NCBI GenBank assembly: GCA_015232795.1
Contig: JADFYX010000089.1
Coordinates: 1-8,969, forward strand
From: Magnetococcales bacterium
GTDB lineage: Bacteria; Pseudomonadota; Magnetococcia; Magnetococcales; JADFYX01
Direction of reading: 5' to 3'
Length of the DNA: 8,969 nucleotides
The position numbers and the translations under genes are program-made. The notes under the pieces were generated by a model that saw only the letters and a program-made list of their open reading frames with translations, was not told where the DNA came from and did no database searches. Of this stretch, positions 1 to 5,702 are shown piece after piece (position 1 is the first letter of the stretch; each line of letters opens with the position of its first letter).

Positions 1-63
1 CAATTTGTCCCATTCCGCCATGTCACGGGGGGCGTTTTGGGACGCTCTCGCTACGGGTTTCAT
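1..63 (-). CDS. Possible 5' end of a divergent gene, product unknown (partial)
   Basis: Reading the minus strand from an ATG at 63-61 gives 21 open codons that run off the left edge. The peptide begins MKPVARASQNAPRDMAEW and continues DKL. It is hydrophilic with a balanced composition, and this stretch is clearly more GC-rich than the AT-rich 64-137 gap beside it, as expected for a gene start next to an intergenic region. There is no convincing Shine-Dalgarno site; a GAG lies about 11 nt upstream. I do not recognise the family from so few residues. The alternative is the 3' end of a plus-strand gene: all three plus frames are open to about position 76, and frame 1 stays open to a TAA at 130-132, but its peptide looks less protein-like. 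Confidence 0.3.
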   Translation of the reverse strand, partial: MKPVARASQNAPRDMAEWDKL

Positions 64-137
64 TTTTTCACAAGCTCTGAGATGATTTTTATTGAACATT
101 TCCTTACAGCTAAAAATAGTGGCATAATTTAATTCTT
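64..137. promoter_or_regulatory. AT-rich gap upstream of holA with a possible extended -10 promoter
   Basis: This short AT-rich gap separates the possible divergent gene from holA. On the plus strand TGGCATAAT at 120-128 matches an extended -10 (TGn followed by a hexamer with five of six consensus bases). It would start transcription only a few bases before the holA ATG at 138. A second, weaker pair is TTGAAC at 92-97 with AATAGT at 115-120, 17 bases apart. No Shine-Dalgarno site precedes the holA ATG. The promoter assignment is inference. Confidence 0.25.
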
Positions 138-1160
138 ATGAAATTAAAAACCACTGAAATAGATAGTCGTTTGCGCAATGGGACTCTGCCACCTGCTGTT
201 CTTCTTTATGGTCAAGAGCAGGGGTTGATTGTGAATCAGGTTGAACAACTGCAAAAGTTGGTCATTACAGACCCTGGTGCAGCAGATTTTGATGCTGAGA
301 TTTTTTTTGCCGAAAATCTCGATGAAGAGCGGTTTATAAGTGCCTGCAATGGTTTTCCTTTTTTAAGCAAAACAAAATTTATTTTGCTAAAAGAGGCAGA
401 TAAAATTAGCAAAGAGGCTAAAAAAACCCTTCTTGGTTATCTTAAAGAGCCATCATCAACAACCATATTGGTTGTGCAATCAGGAAACCTAGAAGCTAAA
501 GATCCTCTGCGTAAGGGGTTTGAAACCAGCAAAACTGCGTGGGCCATCCCCTACTATCCATTAGAGGGTGGTAAACTCAGTGCCTGGATTAGGCAACATC
601 TGCAAGATCAGGGTTATCAGGTAGACCGGGATGCTCTGCAATATCTCTCTCATCGTTTGGATGGAGATACTTTAGCAGCAAGCAGTGAGTTGGAAAAGTT
701 AATACTGTTTGTTGGCGAAAACCGCAATATCAGCTCAAATGAGGTGATGGCTTGCGTGGGAGAGACAGTACAGCACAGCACATTTGGCTTGGTATCTGCC
801 ACAGCCAATGGCAAAACTGCAAAGGCTCTTGATATTCTGGATCGACTTATGGAGAGTGGTGAAGAACCGTTAGCGATGATAGCTATTCTTGCCATGCGCT
901 TAAGAAGAATTATTCAAGGGCAATCCCTGCTGAATACAGGAGAAAACCCCAAAGCTGTTTGTAATAAATTAAGAATATTCTGGAAAGAAGAGCAGGAGTT
1001 TTTAACCCAATGCCGCTTGGTTAAAAGCGCAAATCTAGCTAACGGACTTATGGACTGTCTTAGCGCAGATAAAGCTCTTAAAAGCGGTGGGGGAAATCCA
1101 AGCCGAATTATGGGGGGTCTGGTTATGCGGCTTGCGTCGCGGTTTGGCAAGCGTCCTTGA
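138..1160 (+). CDS. holA: DNA polymerase III delta subunit (HolA)
   Basis: HolA is the clamp-loader subunit that opens the beta sliding clamp, working with gamma/tau and delta-prime in the cytoplasmic replisome. The 340-residue product has the usual length and layout. The N-terminal domain starts at the LLYGQEQGL motif (22-30), where the family has an AAA+-like fold without a functional Walker A. A helical second domain carries the family pattern GDTLAASSELEKL (176-188). The C-terminal collar domain (about 216-340) includes the stretch around LDRLMESGEEPLAM (234-247). The ATG at 138 puts LLYG about 20 residues in, as is normal for HolA, although no Shine-Dalgarno site is visible. The gene commonly sits after leuS and lptE in proteobacteria; neither can be recognised in the 137 bases upstream. 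Its last 38 bp overlap the end of the convergent MFS gene. The family assignment is firm. Confidence 0.93.
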   Translation: MKLKTTEIDSRLRNGTLPPAVLLYGQEQGLIVNQVEQLQKLVITDPGAADFDAEIFFAENLDEERFISACNGFPFLSKTKFILLKEADKISKEAKKTLLGYLKEPSSTTILVVQSGNLEAKDPLRKGFETSKTAWAIPYYPLEGGKLSAWIRQHLQDQGYQVDRDALQYLSHRLDGDTLAASSELEKLILFVGENRNISSNEVMACVGETVQHSTFGLVSATANGKTAKALDILDRLMESGEEPLAMIAILAMRLRRIIQGQSLLNTGENPKAVCNKLRIFWKEEQEFLTQCRLVKSANLANGLMDCLSADKALKSGGGNPSRIMGGLVMRLASRFGKRP

Positions 1161-2334
1161 TCTTTCTTCCAACCCACAAAAACAGCAGCAACACTACACC
1201 AACTCCAACAGAGGCAATCAGAAGAACCCCGCCTTTATGGCTGCCATAAATATACCCACCAACAACCGGGCCAACTCCACGACCCAAGGCACTCATAGAT
1301 TGAAATAGCCCCATCATCATCCCCTGTTTGGCTGCATCACTGTTTATACTTACCAAACTTGAAAAACCGGGATGGACAAAACCAGATCCAGCAGCAATCA
1401 GGGCTAACGCTACCCATACCAACTCCCTGCCCCATTGGCCTAATATTGCTAGACCAACTCCCACCAAAACTAGACCCAGTGTGGTTGTCTTCTTCTCGCC
1501 AATTTTTGGTGTCAAACGGCGAATTATACCACCTTGCACAATAACCGCGACAACTCCTACATAAACAAACACCCAACCAATATCAACCATGTTCCAGCCA
1601 ATAACATCATGGCCCCACAAGGGCAACACAACTTCAAATGCCGAAAACATGGCAATAAACAGACCCATTAACGTACAAATAGCCAGCACACTGCTATATT
1701 GGGCTTCCATTTTCCAACGGGAAGGAGCAAAAGGGTGATAAGCTATTGCTTTTGGAAGATCGCCATTGTGGTGCTTTGGGTCGCGAGTTTCTGCTAATAA
1801 AAAGATGGCTGCAACCCCATTAAGCCCGGTAATAACCGCTGCCACCAAAGGGGGAATTGCCAAACCATACTCTGAGAGAAAACCTCCCATGGCAGGCCCA
1901 AGAATAAAACCCAAACCAAAAGCCGCACCTATCATACCCATGGCTTTTGCCCGCTCTTTGTGGCTGGTTAAATCTGCCATTGCTGCTTGGGCAACGGAAA
2001 TATTGGCCCCCATAATTCCAGCTACTGCCCGACCGACAAACAACATGGTCAAACTGCCTGCAAGACCATAAACCAGATAAGAGAGGCAAGAACCAAACAG
2101 ACCTATTATCAATACCGGACGACGGCCTATGCGGTCGGAAAAACGTCCCCACAACGGTGCAAAAATAAACTGCATGATGGAGTAGATAGCCATCAGCCAG
2201 CCAATTTGTGCTGGGGAGGCGGCAAAACGGGGATCTGAAGCGTAGAGAGGCATAAGCGGCAGAACAATGCCAAAACCGAGGAGATCTAAAAAAACTGTGA
2301 AAAATATAATGGTTGTGGAAGCCTTGCGCCTCAT
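1123..2334 (-). CDS. MFS drug/H+ antiporter-like transporter (TetA-like, DHA1)
   Basis: This is an inner-membrane major facilitator with about 12 membrane helices, probably exporting a drug or small metabolite in exchange for protons. From the ATG at 2334 the product is 403 residues. Helix 1 carries the TetA/DHA1-type pattern DLLGFGIVLPLMPLY (about 17-31). The loop 2-3 motif A is GRFSDRIGRRP (63-73). The antiporter motif C is visible as FGLGFILGPAMGG (139-151), with a C-half echo GRGVGPVVGG (351-360). The reading frame is open to a TTG at 2352. I chose the internal ATG at 2334 because it overlaps the TGA of the preceding small gene as ATGA, a standard coupled arrangement, and the TTG has no ribosome binding site. 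The 3' end overlaps holA tail to tail. The substrate cannot be told from sequence; drug efflux is only a family-level guess. Confidence 0.88.
   Translation of the reverse strand: MRRKASTTIIFFTVFLDLLGFGIVLPLMPLYASDPRFAASPAQIGWLMAIYSIMQFIFAPLWGRFSDRIGRRPVLIIGLFGSCLSYLVYGLAGSLTMLFVGRAVAGIMGANISVAQAAMADLTSHKERAKAMGMIGAAFGLGFILGPAMGGFLSEYGLAIPPLVAAVITGLNGVAAIFLLAETRDPKHHNGDLPKAIAYHPFAPSRWKMEAQYSSVLAICTLMGLFIAMFSAFEVVLPLWGHDVIGWNMVDIGWVFVYVGVVAVIVQGGIIRRLTPKIGEKKTTTLGLVLVGVGLAILGQWGRELVWVALALIAAGSGFVHPGFSSLVSINSDAAKQGMMMGLFQSMSALGRGVGPVVGGYIYGSHKGGVLLIASVGVGVVLLLFLWVGRKIKDACQTATQAA
1130..1152. other. Small inverted repeat in the holA/MFS convergent overlap
   Basis: GCTTGC at 1130-1135 and GCAAGC at 1147-1152 form a 6-bp stem with an 11-base loop inside the shared 3' ends of the two convergent genes. 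On the plus strand it is followed by a mixed pyrimidine tract rather than a clean T-run. On the minus strand there is no T-run at all. It could be a weak 3' structure but does not meet the usual standard for an intrinsic terminator. Confidence 0.25.
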
Positions 2335-2597
2335 AAAATTTTCAATATCCAAGCGATAAGAAGTGCGCCAACATTTAAAATAACCGGGGTGGCAAAGGGA
2401 CCGAGTTTAATGCCTGCCGGTTCATACTGCACCGACAAAGCCCATGGTATAACCAACAAAACACCAGATAACAACCCCCAGTGTGGTCCAAAATGGATAA
2501 AAATTGCCCATGGTGCCCAACCTGATATCACCAAAAGCACCAAGGCTGCAATTGACCAACCAGCTAGAGCAGCAAAAGAGGGACGTTGTTCGCTCAT
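2331..2597 (-). CDS. Small three-helix membrane protein of unknown function
   Basis: I do not recognise this 88-residue protein. After a short polar N terminus it has three hydrophobic segments, at about 12-33, 37-55 and 67-87, joined by short loops. One loop holds QYEPAGIKLGP (57-67). It is therefore probably an integral inner-membrane protein with almost no soluble part. The ATG at 2597 is the only methionine codon in the frame; no clear Shine-Dalgarno site precedes it. Its TGA overlaps the MFS start as ATGA, so the two are probably translated together, and it may be a partner or accessory of that transporter (inference). A strong terminator ends only about 17 bases upstream of its start, so how it is transcribed is unclear. 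The lack of any recognised domain leaves function open, but continuous hydrophobic patterning and coupling support a real gene. Confidence 0.68.
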   Translation of the reverse strand: MSEQRPSFAALAGWSIAALVLLVISGWAPWAIFIHFGPHWGLLSGVLLVIPWALSVQYEPAGIKLGPFATPVILNVGALLIAWILKIL

Positions 2598-2613
2598 AAA
2601 ACATACACCAGAA

Positions 2614-2651
2614 GATAAAAAAAGGCGGACGGCTTATCACCGTCCGCCTTT
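2614..2651 (-). terminator. Strong intrinsic terminator after nhaD
   Basis: On the minus strand a perfect 12-bp stem (AAAGGCGGACGG pairing with CCGTCCGCCTTT, 2651-2640 with 2632-2621) closes a 7-base loop. It runs into a T-rich tail with seven consecutive Ts, then ATCTT. It lies 20 bp after the nhaD stop codon and is oriented to end nhaD transcription. The plus-strand reading also forms the stem but has a poorer tail (TTTAATATTTT), and no plus-strand gene needs it. Confidence 0.92.
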
Positions 2652-2671
2652 AATATTTTAAAACCTACTTA

Positions 2672-4126
2672 TTAAGGTATTTTAACAATACCCTCAAAAT
2701 AAGATGCGTTGATCAAGAAATGGGCATAGATACTTGCGGCATAACCCAAAGCAATAGCCCAGGCCCATTTAAGATGGCCACCAAAAGTATAGAGACCACG
2801 AGCTTGACCCATCAAAGCCACGCCAGCAGCAGAACCGATGGAGAGCATACTACCACCAACACCAGCAGTTAAGGTAACAAGCAACCATTGACCCAGAGAC
2901 ATATCCGGCCCCATGGTCAATACCGCAAACATAACTGGGATGTTATCGACAATAGCCGAGAGGAAACCAACCGCAATGTTGGCACTGGTTGCTCCCCACT
3001 CACCATACATAACACCTGATACCAACTCTAGATAGCCGATAAAGCCTAAGCCACCAACAGCCAGGATAACACCGTAGAAAAATAGCAACGTATCCCACTC
3101 TGCACGACCTACACTGTGGAAAATATCGAAAGGTGTGCTGTCGGAGTTGTGCTCAAGAAAATATTTCTTCTGCCGTACCCCTTCTTTACCTTCAACCTTA
3201 CCGTGAGTTTTCTTGAGATAAAAAGCCATAAATGAGAGATAGCCCAATCCCATCATCATACCCATCATTGGTGGTAGATGGAGGAAATTGTGAAAACTAA
3301 CAGCAGTGATAATTGTCAACAAGAACAGACCAATAATACGTTTACCACCACGTTTAATGGGAATATTTTCAGTACTTGGTGTTGGTTTTAAGTCAGGCAC
3401 TGCAAAGTGCATAATCACAGCGGGAACCAACCAGTTTATAGCTGAAGGTATAAAGAGAGCAAAGAAAGTTCCAAAAGAGACGATTCCCTTCTGCCAGACC
3501 ATCAAAGTAGTAATATCGCCAAAGGGACTAAAAGCACCGCCAGCATTGGCACCAACAACAACGTTGATACAGGCCAAAGATACAAATTTTGGATTATCAC
3601 GACCAACAGCCAAAATAACCGCACACATTAAAAGAGCTGTGGTTAGGTTATCTGCAATTGGAGAGATGAAAAATGATAGAACACCAGTCATCCAGAACAG
3701 TTTACGATAACCAAAGCCAGCACGTACCAACCAGGAGCGCAGTGACTCAAACACATTGCGTTCGTCCATAGCGTTGATGTAGGTCATAGCCACCAACAAA
3801 AAGAGGAACAATTCGGAGTATTCCAGAATATTATGCCGAGCTGCAATTTCTGCAGCGTGGGGCATACCATGGCTGGCATATACTGCTGCAACCATGATCC
3901 AGATTACACCTGCAGCTATGAGTACAGGTTTGGATTTACGCAGATGGGTAACCTCTTCCGCCATTACAAATGCGTATGAGATAACAAAGACCAAGATAGC
4001 CATATAACCGACAAAGCTATCGGTAAGTGGAAGTCGCTCTCCTCCCCCCCCTGAAGCCAAAGCAAACTCTGGAACAAACATCAGGACAGAAAATGTTGCG
4101 AGCAAAACAGTGAGAATTCTATTCAA
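2672..4126 (-). CDS. nhaD: NhaD-type Na+/H+ antiporter
   Basis: This is an inner-membrane sodium/proton antiporter of the NhaD branch of the ArsB/NhaD (ion transporter) superfamily, used for Na+ extrusion and pH homeostasis. From the TTG at 4126 the product is 484 residues. It opens with a signal-peptide-like segment (MNRIL, a hydrophobic core, then ALA|S near 24/25). About a dozen hydrophobic segments follow. Family signatures are SPIADNLTTALL (155-166), GANAGGAFSPFGDITTLMVW (192-211), the second-half SAIVDNIPV (390-398), and GSAAGVALMG (432-441) followed by YTFGGHLKW (446-454). The two DN motifs match the conserved aspartates known in this family. The frame stays open to an earlier TTG at 4165, but only the one at 4126 has a good Shine-Dalgarno site (GGAGGG, 4140-4135) and gives a clean signal peptide. 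It appears to be a single-gene unit with its own promoter and terminator. Confidence 0.92.
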   Translation of the reverse strand: MNRILTVLLATFSVLMFVPEFALASGGGGERLPLTDSFVGYMAILVFVISYAFVMAEEVTHLRKSKPVLIAAGVIWIMVAAVYASHGMPHAAEIAARHNILEYSELFLFLLVAMTYINAMDERNVFESLRSWLVRAGFGYRKLFWMTGVLSFFISPIADNLTTALLMCAVILAVGRDNPKFVSLACINVVVGANAGGAFSPFGDITTLMVWQKGIVSFGTFFALFIPSAINWLVPAVIMHFAVPDLKPTPSTENIPIKRGGKRIIGLFLLTIITAVSFHNFLHLPPMMGMMMGLGYLSFMAFYLKKTHGKVEGKEGVRQKKYFLEHNSDSTPFDIFHSVGRAEWDTLLFFYGVILAVGGLGFIGYLELVSGVMYGEWGATSANIAVGFLSAIVDNIPVMFAVLTMGPDMSLGQWLLVTLTAGVGGSMLSIGSAAGVALMGQARGLYTFGGHLKWAWAIALGYAASIYAHFLINASYFEGIVKIP

Positions 4127-4134
4127 CGAATTAG

Positions 4135-4140
4135 CCCTCC
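4135..4140 (-). promoter_or_regulatory. Ribosome binding site deciding the nhaD start
   Basis: GGAGGG on the minus strand (4140-4135) lies eight bases before the TTG at 4126, an ideal distance. The upstream in-frame TTG at 4165 lacks such a site and falls inside the leader inverted repeat. This supports the shorter protein with an N-terminal signal peptide. Confidence 0.75.
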
Positions 4141-4154
4141 AAGAAAACTGTAAA

Positions 4155-4200
4155 GAAACCCACAATACAACAAAATAGTGGGGTTCAAGAAATTGTGGGG
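4155..4200 (-). promoter_or_regulatory. nhaD leader with two competing hairpins
   Basis: Read on the minus strand, CCCACAAT (4199-4192) pairs perfectly with ATTGTGGG (4166-4159) across a 25-base loop. A second upstream arm, GAACCCCAC (4186-4178), can pair with GTGGGTTTC (4163-4155) with one mismatch and a 14-base loop. Both structures need the same GTGGG segment, so they exclude each other. The downstream arm ends about 15 bases before the Shine-Dalgarno site. This is compatible with a regulatory leader, or the repeated GTGGGG blocks on the plus strand (4178-4183, 4195-4200) could be a protein-binding site. The pairing is seen in the sequence; the function is inference. Confidence 0.4.
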
Positions 4201-4216
4201 AAACTGCAAAAGTGGC

Positions 4217-4245
4217 ATATTAACTGTATTTCTTAGACAATGCAA
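4217..4245 (-). promoter_or_regulatory. Candidate sigma70 promoter for nhaD
   Basis: On the minus strand TTGCAT (4245-4240) is followed after exactly 17 bases by TAATAT (4222-4217). The -35 matches three of six consensus bases and the -10 four of six. Transcription would start near 4210, giving a leader of about 84 bases that contains the competing hairpins. The surrounding region is AT-rich and non-coding (4127-4332 holds no gene), so chance matches are possible. Confidence 0.4.
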
Positions 4246-4332
4246 AGATGATTTACGCGCTTTCGAACAACTAACAATTAACGCATACCAGAAAATTTAG
4301 GGAATATACTATATTAGTGTGTGAAAAAAATT

Positions 4333-5688
4333 TTATAAACTTTCAGCTTTTAGCAGCAACTCAACAATTTGTGATGAACTATTGCCTTTATATCGCAATG
4401 CCTGCTTGCGGTCAGTTATAGGAAGAATACCCACTGTATCCCCCACCAAACGACCACTCCTTATAACCGGAACAGCAGTTAAACATCCTAAACCATAAAG
4501 AGCTTGGTACATGGGGGTTTTACGTTCTCTTGGCAGAAGGCTCTCTCCCACATGGATAAAGCTGCCGTTGTGATCTTTTTTCCACATATTACGGTATTCA
4601 ACATAACCGGGAAATATAGTATCCAGGCCGTTAAACTGTGCATCATGGATCAGTTCATCAATCAACTCTACAGGGCGAAAAGGATATAAATAGTCCAAAT
4701 TTAAAATAGATTCAGGATAATCACCAGCGGCCTCTATCTGGGTTAAGCAGTATTGCAAAACATCTTCAATACTTTTTGTTGCTGCATTAAATTCTTGGGG
4801 GCGGTGAATTAGACTTAAACCTCGCTTTTTGGCAATTTTTTCTACATTGGGATCATCGGCAAAAAGATAAACCCCCCCTAAATAACGGGATTTTTGCAAC
4901 AGATCCAGGAGCCTACCAAGAATATCCCGACCGGCTGGTTTTTGCACACTCCCTCTTATAGGCAGCACAGCCACCACATCATAATTTCCCGGTTGGATGG
5001 ATTCCGGTAGCCTGCTTGCGGACTGCTCATCCATTTTTTCAATTATTGAGACCACACCTTTGGCCCGCTTTTCATCATTGCTCTGATGGAGACCATGGTG
5101 GTGATAAACAGGAGCGTCTGGTTCATAGACAAGATGATAACCATCTTCAATAACCGCCTTACCCCAAACCCTGTCCTCAATGTTTGTTACCTGCTCATCA
5201 AAAGGGATTTTATCCCAAACCGATCTTTTGATCATGCTATTGGCATTGTGAAAAAAATAGTCTTTAATCTGCACCCGCCTATCCAAACCAAAAACAATGG
5301 TCAAATCCCTTTTATCAAGAGCAGTACTAAATGCTACAGGCAACTGCCGACCATAAACTCCGGCTACTTTCTCATCAGCAAAATTTTGCAAAAGAAACGA
5401 TAACCAGGTTTTACTAGCAGGAACACAGTGGGCAGAAAGGCAGACAATATAACGCCCTGAAGAGGCACGAATGCCATCATTTATAGCTTTACCGGGTATA
5501 AATTTATCTATGGAGATAACTTTAGCAACAGGAAATCGCTTGGCTACGGCTACAGTATGATCACTGCTGGCATTATCTACCAGAATAACCTCAAAATCGC
5601 TATAATCCTGCTCGAACACCCCCCGTAAGCAGTGGCGAATCCAACGCTCTTCATTGCGGGTACGAATTATTATGGAGACTTCTGGCAT
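4333..5688 (-). CDS. GT2 glycosyltransferase fused to a diverged NeuA-like domain
   Basis: This is a two-domain 451-residue protein, probably acting at the cytoplasmic membrane face in glycan assembly. Residues 1 to about 205 are a GT-A fold, family 2 glycosyltransferase: VSIIIRTRNEE (4-14), the nucleotide-binding VDNASSDHT (37-45), and a candidate base in NIEDRVWG (169-176). Where most GT2 enzymes have a metal-binding DXD, this protein has LSAHC (84-88). Residues about 235-451 resemble CMP-sugar cytidylyltransferases: DVVAVLPIRGSVQKPAGRDI (237-256) matches the IPARGGSKGxPxKN signature with losses. KSRYLGG, ADDPNVEKIAKKRG and RPQEF (266-300) then follow in NeuA order, and LDYLYPFRPVELIDELI (331-347) matches the QPTSPLR-DID region. 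No membrane helix is evident. It starts 14 bp after neuB and is last in the operon. The second domain may be a sensor or pseudoenzyme, or may activate another sugar. Confidence 0.82.
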   Translation of the reverse strand: MPEVSIIIRTRNEERWIRHCLRGVFEQDYSDFEVILVDNASSDHTVAVAKRFPVAKVISIDKFIPGKAINDGIRASSGRYIVCLSAHCVPASKTWLSFLLQNFADEKVAGVYGRQLPVAFSTALDKRDLTIVFGLDRRVQIKDYFFHNANSMIKRSVWDKIPFDEQVTNIEDRVWGKAVIEDGYHLVYEPDAPVYHHHGLHQSNDEKRAKGVVSIIEKMDEQSASRLPESIQPGNYDVVAVLPIRGSVQKPAGRDILGRLLDLLQKSRYLGGVYLFADDPNVEKIAKKRGLSLIHRPQEFNAATKSIEDVLQYCLTQIEAAGDYPESILNLDYLYPFRPVELIDELIHDAQFNGLDTIFPGYVEYRNMWKKDHNGSFIHVGESLLPRERKTPMYQALYGLGCLTAVPVIRSGRLVGDTVGILPITDRKQALRYKGNSSSQIVELLLKAESL

Positions 5689-5702
5689 AGTTTAAGGCTC
5701 TG

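Noticed and set aside
7..43. Short inverted repeat GTCCCA (7-12) / TGGGAC (38-43) at the left edge
   Set aside because: Six base pairs across a 25-base loop inside a possible coding start, with no T-run; not distinguishable from chance.
1..132. Plus-strand open frame 1 ending in TAA at 130-132, five bases before holA
   Set aside because: It would fit an upstream operon gene, but the peptide is rich in F, H and S, shows no recognisable motif, and runs through the AT-rich region. The minus-strand reading of the GC-rich part looks more protein-like. Neither is certain.
2335..2352. TTG at 2352 as the MFS start, adding six residues
   Set aside because: There is no ribosome binding site, while the ATG at 2334 overlaps the upstream stop codon as ATGA.
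3306..3710. 134-codon plus-strand open frame inside nhaD
   Set aside because: It lies antisense to strongly conserved NhaD motifs, has no family signature, and its composition is that of a shadow frame.
4287..4332. Terminator for the glycan operon after the GT2 fusion gene
   Set aside because: There is a T-run just after the stop and a small AT-only palindrome (AATATAGTATATT), but no GC-containing stem before the T-run, so it does not qualify as an intrinsic terminator.
4400..5021. 12-base direct repeat GCCTGCTTGCGG at 4400-4411 and 5010-5021
   Set aside because: Both copies lie inside the GT2 fusion coding region in different contexts, with no flanking similarity. Most likely chance.
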